Part shown: piece by piece, positions 7,598 through 14,392 of the stretch
Numbering within the stretch: position 1 is the stretch's first letter
Layout: every line of letters starts with the position of its first letter
DNA from: Bacteroidales bacterium UBA1736
GTDB lineage: Bacteria; Bacteroidota; Bacteroidia; Bacteroidales; UBA932
NCBI GenBank assembly: GCA_002315825.1
Contig: DCIC01000144.1
Span: 1-14,392, forward strand
Length of the DNA stretch: 14,392 nt
Reading direction: 5' to 3'
Translations under genes and position numbers: made by a program
Notes under the pieces: model-generated
Told to the model about the DNA's origin: nothing
The model's database searches: none
The model's input: only the letters and a program-made list of their open reading frames with translations

Positions 7598-9193
7598 ATG
7601 AAGATTAACAAATATTCATCCGTTTGGGTGGCTGTTCTGGGTATAGTTGCCGGAATCCTTCTGGTTCTTACCGTGCAGAAATACGATGAGCGAAAAGGAA
7701 TAACAAAAATAACAGGCGACAGGTGGCGAAAGTTTGACCTGGTCCTCCAGTCGGTTTCTGAAAATTATGTCGATACGATTGCTTACGATGAAGTGACAGA
7801 GGCCGCAATTGTGGCGGCTCTATCGAAGCTGGATCCCCATACCATCTATATGCCTCCGGTGGAGCTGGAGGAGAGCGAGGTGGAGCTTGCCGGCAATTTC
7901 GACGGAATCGGGATACAGTTTAATGTGCCCAATGACACGGCCATTGTCCTCGAAGTGATACCCGGAGGCCCTTCCGAGAAAATAGGTCTGCAGCAGGGGG
8001 ACCGTCTGCTGAAAGTCGGAGACAAGACTATTGCGGGAGTCAACTTCCCTCAAGACAGTATGGTCCGCAGGATGAAAGGTCCTGCCGGGACAAAGGTGAC
8101 TATTACGGTGCAGCGTGGAGATGAGGTGATTCCTTTTGAGATCACACGCGACAAGATTCCGGTCAATAGTATTGATGCATATTTTATGCTCAATGACACT
8201 ACCGGATATATAAGGCTTTCCAAGTTTGCCAGGACCACCACTACTGAGTTTGTTGCTGCGAGTGCTTCTCTTCTGGCAGAAGGAATGAAATACCTGATTT
8301 TTGATTTGAGGGACAATACGGGCGGATATTTCGATCAGGCCCTCAATCTGTCAAACCTGTTTCTGGATAAGGGCGACAAAATCGTCTATACCGAAGGTCT
8401 TCACAAGAAAAGAGAGGATTATGATGCTGACGGAAGGGGCTTTATGAAAAATATCAAGCTTTCTGTCCTTATCAGTGAGGGTTCTGCATCATCCAGCGAG
8501 ATTTTCGCCGGTGCCATTCAGGATAATGACAGGGGAGTGATATTCGGGAGACGTTCTTTTGGAAAGGGTTTGGTTCAGGAGCCTGTGTATTTCTCGGACG
8601 GATCGGGAGTCAGAGTCACTGTGGCACGCTTCTATACTCCTTCCGGACGCTGCATTCAGAAACCATATTCTGAGGATTATCAGTATGACATTTTGAAGAG
8701 GTATTCCGACGGCGAGATGGTTGATGTCGACAGTATAAAGGTCAACAAAGATGAGGTATTCAGCACGGCGGGAGGAAGAACCGTGTATGGCGGTGGTGGC
8801 ATTGTACCCGATGTGTTTGTCCCTATGGATACGACCAGGGCAAGCAACTTCTACGTTCAGTGCAACAAGAAAGCTACAACAATGCGTTTCGCTTCTTCGT
8901 TTTTTGACAGCCACAGAGCGGAACTGTCTTCCATCGAGGATTTCGACTCGTTGCTCAAGTATCTGGATGGGGCGTCTCTGGACAAGGCTTTTCTTAGTTT
9001 TGCTCTGGCCAAGGATGGTCTCAAACCCGCAAATGAAGCTGAGTGGAAGTTGACTTCCACATATATGTTGCCTCAGATCAAGGCTTTGGTCGGAAGGTAT
9101 TCCAAGCTTGGCGATAAGGCTTTCTATCACCTTTATCTGGAGATAGACAACACTGTGGCGGAGGCCCTGAAACCACATTCGATAGACATATAA
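7598..9193 (+). CDS. S41 family C-terminal processing peptidase with PDZ domain (CtpA/Prc-like)
   Basis: A 531-residue protein with an N-terminal signal anchor (hydrophobic residues 9-25, after MKINK), placing the protease on the periplasmic side. Then come an N-terminal helical region (ENYVDTIAYDEV, DPHTIYMPP), and a PDZ domain at roughly 95-180 with the GIGIQF and GDRLLKVGD signatures. The protease core follows: YIRLSKFA, a FDLRDNTGGY strand, GSASSSEIFAGAI with the nucleophile predicted as Ser298, and GRRSFGKGLVQ with the general base Lys323. The 25-residue Ser-Lys spacing equals that of E. coli Prc (Ser430/Lys455). A further region of about 140 residues follows the core. Relatives trim the C-termini of exported proteins and help control murein hydrolases; the substrate here is unknown. 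It is one base downstream of the dCMP deaminase gene and 27 bases upstream of asnS. Confidence 0.93.
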   Translation: MKINKYSSVWVAVLGIVAGILLVLTVQKYDERKGITKITGDRWRKFDLVLQSVSENYVDTIAYDEVTEAAIVAALSKLDPHTIYMPPVELEESEVELAGNFDGIGIQFNVPNDTAIVLEVIPGGPSEKIGLQQGDRLLKVGDKTIAGVNFPQDSMVRRMKGPAGTKVTITVQRGDEVIPFEITRDKIPVNSIDAYFMLNDTTGYIRLSKFARTTTTEFVAASASLLAEGMKYLIFDLRDNTGGYFDQALNLSNLFLDKGDKIVYTEGLHKKREDYDADGRGFMKNIKLSVLISEGSASSSEIFAGAIQDNDRGVIFGRRSFGKGLVQEPVYFSDGSGVRVTVARFYTPSGRCIQKPYSEDYQYDILKRYSDGEMVDVDSIKVNKDEVFSTAGGRTVYGGGGIVPDVFVPMDTTRASNFYVQCNKKATTMRFASSFFDSHRAELSSIEDFDSLLKYLDGASLDKAFLSFALAKDGLKPANEAEWKLTSTYMLPQIKALVGRYSKLGDKAFYHLYLEIDNTVAEALKPHSIDI

Positions 9194-9199
9194 TATTTG
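9192..9199 (+). promoter_or_regulatory. Weak -7-like element before asnS
   Basis: AATATTTG differs from TAnnTTTG at one position and overlaps the stop codon of the protease gene. It is followed by an A-rich leader (9200-9220) typical of Bacteroidota translation start regions, which lack Shine-Dalgarno sites. No good -33 box is seen. It could give asnS its own transcription start, but read-through from upstream is equally plausible. Confidence 0.25.
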
Positions 9200-9220
9200 T
9201 AAACAAAAAATCATTCAAAT

Positions 9221-10624
9221 ATGGACGCTGTTAAGAGATCTAAAGTTAAGGAGTTGCTTGGGATGCAGCCCGGGCAGGACGTTCTGGCCAAAGGCTGGGT
9301 AAGGACAAAGAGAGGAAATAAAGAGGTGGCATTCATTGCCCTCAATGACGGATCTACAATCAATAATGTTCAAGTAGTCGTGGATAAGACCAAGGTGGAT
9401 CCGGATCTGCTTCCCAGAATATCCACGGGCGCCTGTATCGCTGTCCAGGGGAAGCTTGTCGAGTCAGTCGGCGGCGGACAGGCAGTTGAGATTCAGGCCT
9501 GCGAAATAGAAGTATATGGTGAGTGCGACCCTATGCGCTATCCTCTTCAGAAGAAGGATACTTCTTTTGAGTATCTTCGTTCGGTCGCTCATATGCGTAT
9601 GCGTACCAATACTTTCGGTGCCGTACTCAGAATCAGGAACCAGATGGCTTTCGCCATTCACGAATATTTTCACGGGAAGGGATTTGTTTATCTCAATACC
9701 CCTTTGATCACCGAGTCCGACTGTGAGGGTGCAGGTCAGATGTTTCAGGTGACTACTCTTGACCTTGAGAATATCCCAAAGAACAAGAAAGGACTCCCCG
9801 ACTATTCCAAGGATTTCTTTGGAAAGCAGACTTCTCTTACGGTGAGCGGACAGCTTGAAGGTGAACTTGGAGCTACAGCTCTTGGTGAAATATATACTTT
9901 CGGACCCACTTTCCGAGCTGAAAACTCCAACACTCCGCGTCACCTTGCCGAGTTCTGGATGATAGAGCCTGAAATGGCATTCTATGATATCAAGGATAAT
10001 ATGGATCTTGCCGAGGATTTCATCAAGCACCTTGTGAAGTATGCGCTTGACAACTGTTATGACGATATCAAGTTCCTCAATGACAGATATGATTCTGAAC
10101 TTCTTCCTCGTCTGGAAGGTGTTGCTGATACAGAATTTGTCAGACTGCCTTATACCAAGGGAATCGAGATCCTTGAAGAGGCAATCAAGAATGGTGTTCA
10201 GTTCGAATATCCTGTTGCCTGGGGCGTGGATCTTCAGAGTGAACACGAGAGATATCTTGTCGAAAAGCATTTTGGCAAGCCGGTTATTCTTACTGATTAC
10301 CCCAAGGATATCAAGGCTTTCTATATGAAGCAGAATGAGGATGGCAAGACAGTGCGCGCTATGGATGTTCTCTTCCCGAAGATCGGAGAGATTATCGGAG
10401 GGTCGGAGAGAGAATCTTCTCTTGCCAAGCTTGAAGGAAGGATTGACGAGCTCAAGATGAGCCGCAAGAATCTCGAATGGTATATAGATACAAGACGTTT
10501 CGGCACTTGTCCTCACAGTGGATTTGGTCTTGGCTTCGAGAGGCTTCTGCTCTTTGTTACCGGTATGACAAATATCCGCGACGTCATCCCCTTCCCACGT
10601 ACACCAAAGAATGCGGAGTATTAG
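9221..10624 (+). CDS. asnS: Asparaginyl-tRNA synthetase
   Basis: A 467-residue class IIb aminoacyl-tRNA synthetase of usual bacterial AsnRS length. The N-terminal OB-fold anticodon-binding domain covers about residues 16-105 (LAKGWVRTKRGNKEVAFIALNDG split around residue 30, then VQGKLVESVGGGQAVEI). The catalytic domain follows, with motif 1 near FGAVLRIRNQMAFAIHEYF, motif 2 at 231-248 (FRAENSNTPRHLAEFWMI, ATP-binding Arg232), and motif 3 at 434-443 (GFGLGFERLL, Arg441). The FRAENSNTPRHLAEFWM version of motif 2 and the inserted segment ENIPKNKKGLPDYSKDFFGK separate AsnRS from AspRS. It charges tRNA-Asn with asparagine in the cytosol, so this organism probably does not depend solely on the Asp-tRNA(Asn) amidation route. 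The TonB-like gene follows after three bases. Confidence 0.97.
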   Translation: MDAVKRSKVKELLGMQPGQDVLAKGWVRTKRGNKEVAFIALNDGSTINNVQVVVDKTKVDPDLLPRISTGACIAVQGKLVESVGGGQAVEIQACEIEVYGECDPMRYPLQKKDTSFEYLRSVAHMRMRTNTFGAVLRIRNQMAFAIHEYFHGKGFVYLNTPLITESDCEGAGQMFQVTTLDLENIPKNKKGLPDYSKDFFGKQTSLTVSGQLEGELGATALGEIYTFGPTFRAENSNTPRHLAEFWMIEPEMAFYDIKDNMDLAEDFIKHLVKYALDNCYDDIKFLNDRYDSELLPRLEGVADTEFVRLPYTKGIEILEEAIKNGVQFEYPVAWGVDLQSEHERYLVEKHFGKPVILTDYPKDIKAFYMKQNEDGKTVRAMDVLFPKIGEIIGGSERESSLAKLEGRIDELKMSRKNLEWYIDTRRFGTCPHSGFGLGFERLLLFVTGMTNIRDVIPFPRTPKNAEY

Positions 10625-10627
10625 CAA

Positions 10628-11341
10628 ATGCATCTGAATAAAGACGATCGTGCAGGACTATATTTGACCGTGATTGTTCATCTCTCGGTCCTTATCGTCT
10701 TGCTCATCAGTCAGATTGGCTATTCACTCAAGAATGAGAACTCTTTCGTGCTCGATTTTTCCAAACAAGAAGAGATTGAAAAGCAGCAGAGAGAGGACGT
10801 ATTCAAGGAAGACGTATCAAAACGTATTGAAGATTTACTGGCGGCGGCGGAAAATGGAAGTATTCCTGTAAGGAATGTTGCTGTGGACAGGAGCGCGCTT
10901 AAAGATGATCGCGGGACAGATGCCGAGGAATTGTATAAAGATGCTGAACGTCTTCAAAAGGACCTTCAGCAAGGGTTTAAGGCAGACAGTCCTGAAGATT
11001 ATGCCGCACCTGCTCATAGTGAACAGAAAACGGAGGATGTAAAGAAGGAAAGCAATTATCAGGGTCCTTCTGTCGTATCATATTCACTGGACGGAAGAAA
11101 AGCCAGCAGGCTTTCGATTCCTGCCTACAGGTGTATAGGAGGCGGATTGGTGACTGTAATTATTACTGTTGACAATCAGGGAAATGTCGTGAATGCTAAG
11201 ATTCAGGATGATGTATCTTCAGACAATGAGTGTCTTCGAAGCTTTGCGGTCCGCGCCGCACGCTTGTCCAAATTCTCCGCATCGCCTACCGCGCCATCAA
11301 GACAGCTCGGTAATATCGTTTATCAGTTCATAGCTCAATAA
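10628..11341 (+). CDS. TonB C-terminal-like single-pass membrane protein
   Basis: A 237-residue protein. A short N-terminus (MHLNKDDR) is followed by one transmembrane helix at about residues 10-31, then a highly charged, probably helical or coiled-coil stretch (about 40-140, rich in Lys, Glu, Asp and Gln). A C-terminal domain from about residue 155 carries the pattern of TonB C-terminal domains: GGLVTVIITVDNQGNVVNAKI at 171 onward, a helix LRSFAVRAARLSKF, and a final strand LGNIVYQFIAQ. True TonB proteins have a Pro-rich periplasm-spanning linker, and here the linker is charged and not Pro-rich. It may therefore be an energy transducer of unusual type or a TonB-fold protein with another role. 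The ATG is three bases after asnS, and the next gene follows after 40 bases. Topology and fold are fairly sure; function is not. Confidence 0.8.
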   Translation: MHLNKDDRAGLYLTVIVHLSVLIVLLISQIGYSLKNENSFVLDFSKQEEIEKQQREDVFKEDVSKRIEDLLAAAENGSIPVRNVAVDRSALKDDRGTDAEELYKDAERLQKDLQQGFKADSPEDYAAPAHSEQKTEDVKKESNYQGPSVVSYSLDGRKASRLSIPAYRCIGGGLVTVIITVDNQGNVVNAKIQDDVSSDNECLRSFAVRAARLSKFSASPTAPSRQLGNIVYQFIAQ

Positions 11342-11381
11342 ATTGTATCAACATATATCTATCGTTCCCAAATAATACTTT

Positions 11382-13415
11382 ATGAGACTTTCTAAATTGT
11401 TGCCTGCGTTTTTATCCCTCTGTCTTGTTATTGGTGGGGTAAGCTGTTCAAAGATGGAGATTGATTGGAGAGATGGGGTCCTCGATATGGACGATGAAAT
11501 GTCCTCGCTGGACCCTGAAACGAAGCGCCTGTTTGAAGACTGGGAAAACGTTCAGACTGTTCCGATTTATGCCCATAATCAGCACACGGAGACAAGTACC
11601 CCCTGGTCCAATGAACCTGTGATTCTTTCTTCTCTTCCAGGTAGTATTATGCGGGACGTAAAGAAGGCCGACGGATGGGAGATGGCTTTTGTTTGCCTTG
11701 ACACTAATGACAATAATGTCAATTTCTTTGGACTGTATAATTACAGATTGGGCATACTGCGTATCTTCTTGTGGTATATTCCGAATGAGAACGCTACAAA
11801 TGCGTCTGTTGAAATCAATTTGGGAGCAGCTGATGTAGCGGAGAACAAGTATGCACTCTACAATATGCTTGCTTTCGCTATTCCTACTTGTCATAAAGAT
11901 CTCAATATGTATGAGCCTTTTGTGACATCAAGTACCCCATATACTTACAAAGTGTTTATTACTCCGCCTAATATTTCTTCGACTACATCTATTTCTGAAG
12001 GATGGACTGCAGTTGACCTTGATCTCTCCGGATATAATCCTACCAATACCAGATGGCCTTCCAACAAGAGAGACCAGATTATGCTTGCGGTCAAGAGTGA
12101 GAAAAAGGAGAACATAGTTTTAAATGGAATCGTATCCGCAAAAACGGCAGGGAAGTATTCCGGAGATCTGTTGTATCCCCATACCGCTTCATCCGACGGA
12201 GTGGGCTCAGTATTTTCCGGGATAAAGAAAGGTACGGGATATGGAGGTTTCGTTTTCAGTATCATCAAGTCATTGTCCGGGAAGGATGTATCTGTAATAG
12301 GTACTGTTATCAATGCGATATGTTCTGTAGGGTCTTTCCTTTCATCGAACATCGTGAAAAGCCTCGATGACGGCAGAATATTACCTGCTGCTGTCATTGA
12401 CTCACTTCCCGGTAGGATCGTGCTGAATACGGACGGAAAAGTCGATCTTACCGGTTATTCAAGTTCGTGTGTTCCAAGCAGTGTGCCTACTTGCAGATTT
12501 GGACCCCAAGCCATTATCGGTTCGAAGAATTTTGGGAATGGTGTGTGGAGCCTGCAGAATGATCCCGTCATCTATGTGGTGGATGATGTAATGATGGGAG
12601 ATGAAGACAGAATCAATCTTTCTGTCAACAAACAGGGCTGCTACTTCAACAGCGAAGTGTCTTCTTTCAATCTCCGTATGGTTCAATTTCTGGATCCGAC
12701 CAGCATCAAGCTCAATCTGAATACCGGTGTTTTCAAACAGATAGACAGCGTCAAGATTTCATATTGTTACGGAGTATATCCGAGTGTCCCCTCTGAGTCC
12801 ACCAAGCAATACTCTGATTTTATGAAGTTGAATCGTCCGACTATTCCTATCATTACCGATAGCTCAACCAAGTTTTATTATAGTGACGACCCAGGCAAGA
12901 ATATCAAATACTGCTATCTTCCAAAGGAACAGTTCATTTGTTCAACATTGGAGGAGACTGAGAAGAACAGTCGCTTGATCGACCAGAAGCAAGGGACTGA
13001 CGGAAAAGCGCCGTACAAGTATTATGGTAGTGTTATTGATAATTATACCAGGGAGTTTACTCTCGAGCCTCAGGTGCTCTTCCCCATCAGTAAGGATGAG
13101 AAGTATGGTTTGTGTCTGAATGATGGAAAGATTCCTGATTTTGTCGTACTTGTTACGATACGTATCAAGGCGGATGGCTTGTGGTATAATTTCAGTCACC
13201 GTTTTATCCCACAAATCGAGTGTATCAAGTCTTCGCAGATTGCTGGTTTCATTAATTCGTTTGAATCATATTCATCTGATTGCATAAACAAAAAGGCTGT
13301 CGGTCAGCTTGCCAATTCTTCCTCTGTACCTGTATATCACCCCGGAGGAGAAAAGACAGCAAAGAAAACTCTTATGATACTTAAAGCCGTGAATGAACAA
13401 TTAAAAAATCAATAA
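11382..13415 (+). CDS. Large lipoprotein of unknown function
   Basis: A 677-residue protein that I do not recognise. Residues 1-21 form a lipoprotein signal peptide with Cys22 in GGVSC; the mature end CSKMEID has a Lys and acidic residues just after the Cys, which could suit surface export in Bacteroidota. The body appears beta-rich (for example IFLWYIPNENATNASVEI). Residues about 274-327 are unusual: Gly/Ser-rich and hydrophobic (GVGSVFSGIKKGTGYGGFVF, then VSVIGTVINAICSVGSFLSS), able to form amphipathic or membrane-associating helices. A Cys pair at 363 and 371 could form a small disulfide loop. I see no MACPF signature and no known enzyme motif. The gene starts 40 bases after the TonB-like gene and ends 3 bases before a second lipoprotein gene, so the two lipoproteins very likely work together. 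No clear TAnnTTTG element lies in the 40-base gap. Confidence 0.85.
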   Translation: MRLSKLLPAFLSLCLVIGGVSCSKMEIDWRDGVLDMDDEMSSLDPETKRLFEDWENVQTVPIYAHNQHTETSTPWSNEPVILSSLPGSIMRDVKKADGWEMAFVCLDTNDNNVNFFGLYNYRLGILRIFLWYIPNENATNASVEINLGAADVAENKYALYNMLAFAIPTCHKDLNMYEPFVTSSTPYTYKVFITPPNISSTTSISEGWTAVDLDLSGYNPTNTRWPSNKRDQIMLAVKSEKKENIVLNGIVSAKTAGKYSGDLLYPHTASSDGVGSVFSGIKKGTGYGGFVFSIIKSLSGKDVSVIGTVINAICSVGSFLSSNIVKSLDDGRILPAAVIDSLPGRIVLNTDGKVDLTGYSSSCVPSSVPTCRFGPQAIIGSKNFGNGVWSLQNDPVIYVVDDVMMGDEDRINLSVNKQGCYFNSEVSSFNLRMVQFLDPTSIKLNLNTGVFKQIDSVKISYCYGVYPSVPSESTKQYSDFMKLNRPTIPIITDSSTKFYYSDDPGKNIKYCYLPKEQFICSTLEETEKNSRLIDQKQGTDGKAPYKYYGSVIDNYTREFTLEPQVLFPISKDEKYGLCLNDGKIPDFVVLVTIRIKADGLWYNFSHRFIPQIECIKSSQIAGFINSFESYSSDCINKKAVGQLANSSSVPVYHPGGEKTAKKTLMILKAVNEQLKNQ

Positions 13416-13418
13416 AGT

Positions 13419-14324
13419 ATGAGGATACGTAGTTTTTATCTTTCGCTCATAATTGTAGCGATAACTCTCTTGAGTTTACTCTCTTGCTCAAAGGAACGCA
13501 TATCGGATGATAAATCAGGGACTGATCCCAAGTATGACGATCTGGCACTGTTCCAGGATTATTTCGTTCATCTGGATACGTTAGGCAATTTCGTGGGACG
13601 TTTTTATGGCACTCCTCTTGACCCTTCTGACACCACTGTACTCTATATAGGTGTTGACAATTTGGATGAGGCTTGTGATTTGTTCCTCAGCTGGTGTGGA
13701 ACAGATGATAATATTGACCAATTATCCGAAGGCCAAATACGTTTTAATCCTACTGATATTAACAATAAGAGTCAGGGTACCATTTTTTTCAACACTTTTG
13801 ATACAGGAGGGGAAATAATGGCACAAGTCACATTCTCTGAGAATATTGGCTTGAAGTATTTCTCTAAGATTTTCTTCATTCCTGCTGATTCTCAGGTTTG
13901 GGGCAAATGGCATTCGCCGTACAAATTCGGGGATGTGACAAAACGTACAACACCTATCTTTGGTGAGGATGGGAAATACATTTGTGTACGTCAGGCAAAA
14001 CCAGGACAAAAAGGTATTTGTTTATACCTACAACAAGAAAGTCATTATCCTGCTGACAAAGAAGGATGTTCCTGGCCTTCAACTGCTCATACCATATCGC
14101 ATATTTTCACGGCCAATGGTCAATGGGAGTCTTTTGTAAAACTGTTTAAAGAGAAAGCCAATACCGATCTCCGTAGTGACGTCCCTTATTGGATAGACAA
14201 ATTTAAAACAATTTTCTATCGCTACTCCATCTGGTTGAAGGAGGACAGAGAAGAGTGGTGGGCTATGATCAAGCGACCTAATAAACCAATGATGCACGAC
14301 TTCACATTCGAAATTTCTGAGTAA
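13419..14324 (+). CDS. Lipoprotein of unknown function
   Basis: A 301-residue protein with a clear lipoprotein signal peptide (hydrophobic residues 6-22, lipobox LLSC, Cys23; mature start CSKERISDD). A Ser/Asp-rich tether follows, then an apparently beta-rich part (TVLYIGVDNLDEACDLFLSW around 69-90, with QGTIFFNTFDTGGEIMAQVTF further on). This alternation of an acidic helix and paired strands recalls small repeat-like segments in Bacteroidales surface lipoproteins, but I cannot name a family. The C-terminal part is rich in Trp, Lys and aromatic residues (SIWLKEDREEWWAMIKRP). It is three bases downstream of the large lipoprotein gene, and both mature proteins begin Cys-Ser-Lys. Several 60-base rows inside this gene are 30-45% G+C by hand count, lower than most upstream genes, which may hint at a different history. 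Confidence 0.82.
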   Translation: MRIRSFYLSLIIVAITLLSLLSCSKERISDDKSGTDPKYDDLALFQDYFVHLDTLGNFVGRFYGTPLDPSDTTVLYIGVDNLDEACDLFLSWCGTDDNIDQLSEGQIRFNPTDINNKSQGTIFFNTFDTGGEIMAQVTFSENIGLKYFSKIFFIPADSQVWGKWHSPYKFGDVTKRTTPIFGEDGKYICVRQAKPGQKGICLYLQQESHYPADKEGCSWPSTAHTISHIFTANGQWESFVKLFKEKANTDLRSDVPYWIDKFKTIFYRYSIWLKEDREEWWAMIKRPNKPMMHDFTFEISE

Positions 14325-14392
14325 CATTATCAAACAATCTCTCAAATACTCACGTCCAATGGCCTGCAAAGAGTGCATTAAGTGAAGATATG
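14325..14392. other. Intergenic tail after the last lipoprotein gene
   Basis: These 68 bases hold no gene or convincing terminator; the only fold seen is a 4-base-pair TGCA/TGCA hairpin without a T run. The window ends exactly on an ATG (14390-14392) preceded by a purine-rich GTGAAGAT. It could be the start of a further plus-strand gene, but nothing downstream is visible to test it. Confidence 0.3.

Noticed and set aside
9464..10633. Long minus-strand open frame (389 codons) opposite asnS
   Set aside because: AsnS is unmistakable on the plus strand. The antisense frame stays open because the sense codons rarely create TTA, CTA or TCA; its product has no coherent domain.
11382..13415. Possible MACPF-type antimicrobial protein (as in Bacteroidales secreted antimicrobial proteins)
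   Set aside because: I looked for the MACPF signature (Y/W-G-T/S-H-F...GG) and did not find it; the apolar segment alone is not enough.
14361..14380. Hairpin-like TGCA/TGCA repeat as a terminator
   Set aside because: The stem is only 4 base pairs and no T run follows.
1..14392. tRNA, rRNA, CRISPR arrays, insertion sequences, integrase or phage genes
   Set aside because: Reading both strands I found no array-like repeats, transposase motifs, inverted-repeat ends or tRNA-like cloverleaf; almost all bases are taken by ordinary coding genes.

Overview
This 14.4 kb window looks like a chromosomal segment of a Bacteroidales bacterium (phylum Bacteroidota); I cannot go below order. The evidence is the type of genes present (an S46 dipeptidyl-peptidase, lipoproteins with Cys-Ser-Lys mature ends, a Bacteroidota-style SLBB export protein), the lack of Shine-Dalgarno sites with A-rich leaders instead, and promoter -7 elements of the Bacteroidota form TAnnTTTG (997-1004 and 3717-3724).

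Layout. On the minus strand, 1-912 is the N-terminal part of a Wza-like polysaccharide export protein that runs off the left edge. A short divergent intergenic region (913-1023) separates it from nine plus-strand genes that fill the rest of the window with gaps of 53 nt or less. In order these are: an exported M15-type murein peptidase (1024-1737); an S46 dipeptidyl-peptidase with the Arg that marks the Asp/Glu-specific DPP11 type (1748-3712); an unrecognised membrane-anchored protein with a repeat-containing C-terminus (3766-5526); an AMP-forming acyl-CoA synthetase-like ligase (5537-7189); a dCMP deaminase-like protein (7192-7596); a membrane-anchored S41 (CtpA/Prc-type) PDZ protease (7598-9193); asparaginyl-tRNA synthetase AsnS (9221-10624); a TonB-C-like single-pass membrane protein (10628-11341); and two unrecognised lipoproteins (11382-13415 and 13419-14324).

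How the genes fit together. The segment 3766-9193 and the segment 9221-11341 have the tight spacing (1 to 27 nt) of operons mixing housekeeping functions: lipid activation, nucleotide metabolism, periplasmic proteolysis and translation. The M15/DPP11 pair suggests envelope turnover plus peptide scavenging, the latter typical of asaccharolytic or protein-using Bacteroidales. The two lipoproteins at the right end are 3 nt apart, share the Cys-Ser-Lys start of the mature protein, and the second is visibly AT-richer. They are the least explained part of the window.

I see no tRNA, rRNA, CRISPR array, insertion sequence, phage gene or broken gene. No stretch longer than about 110 bases is without a gene.
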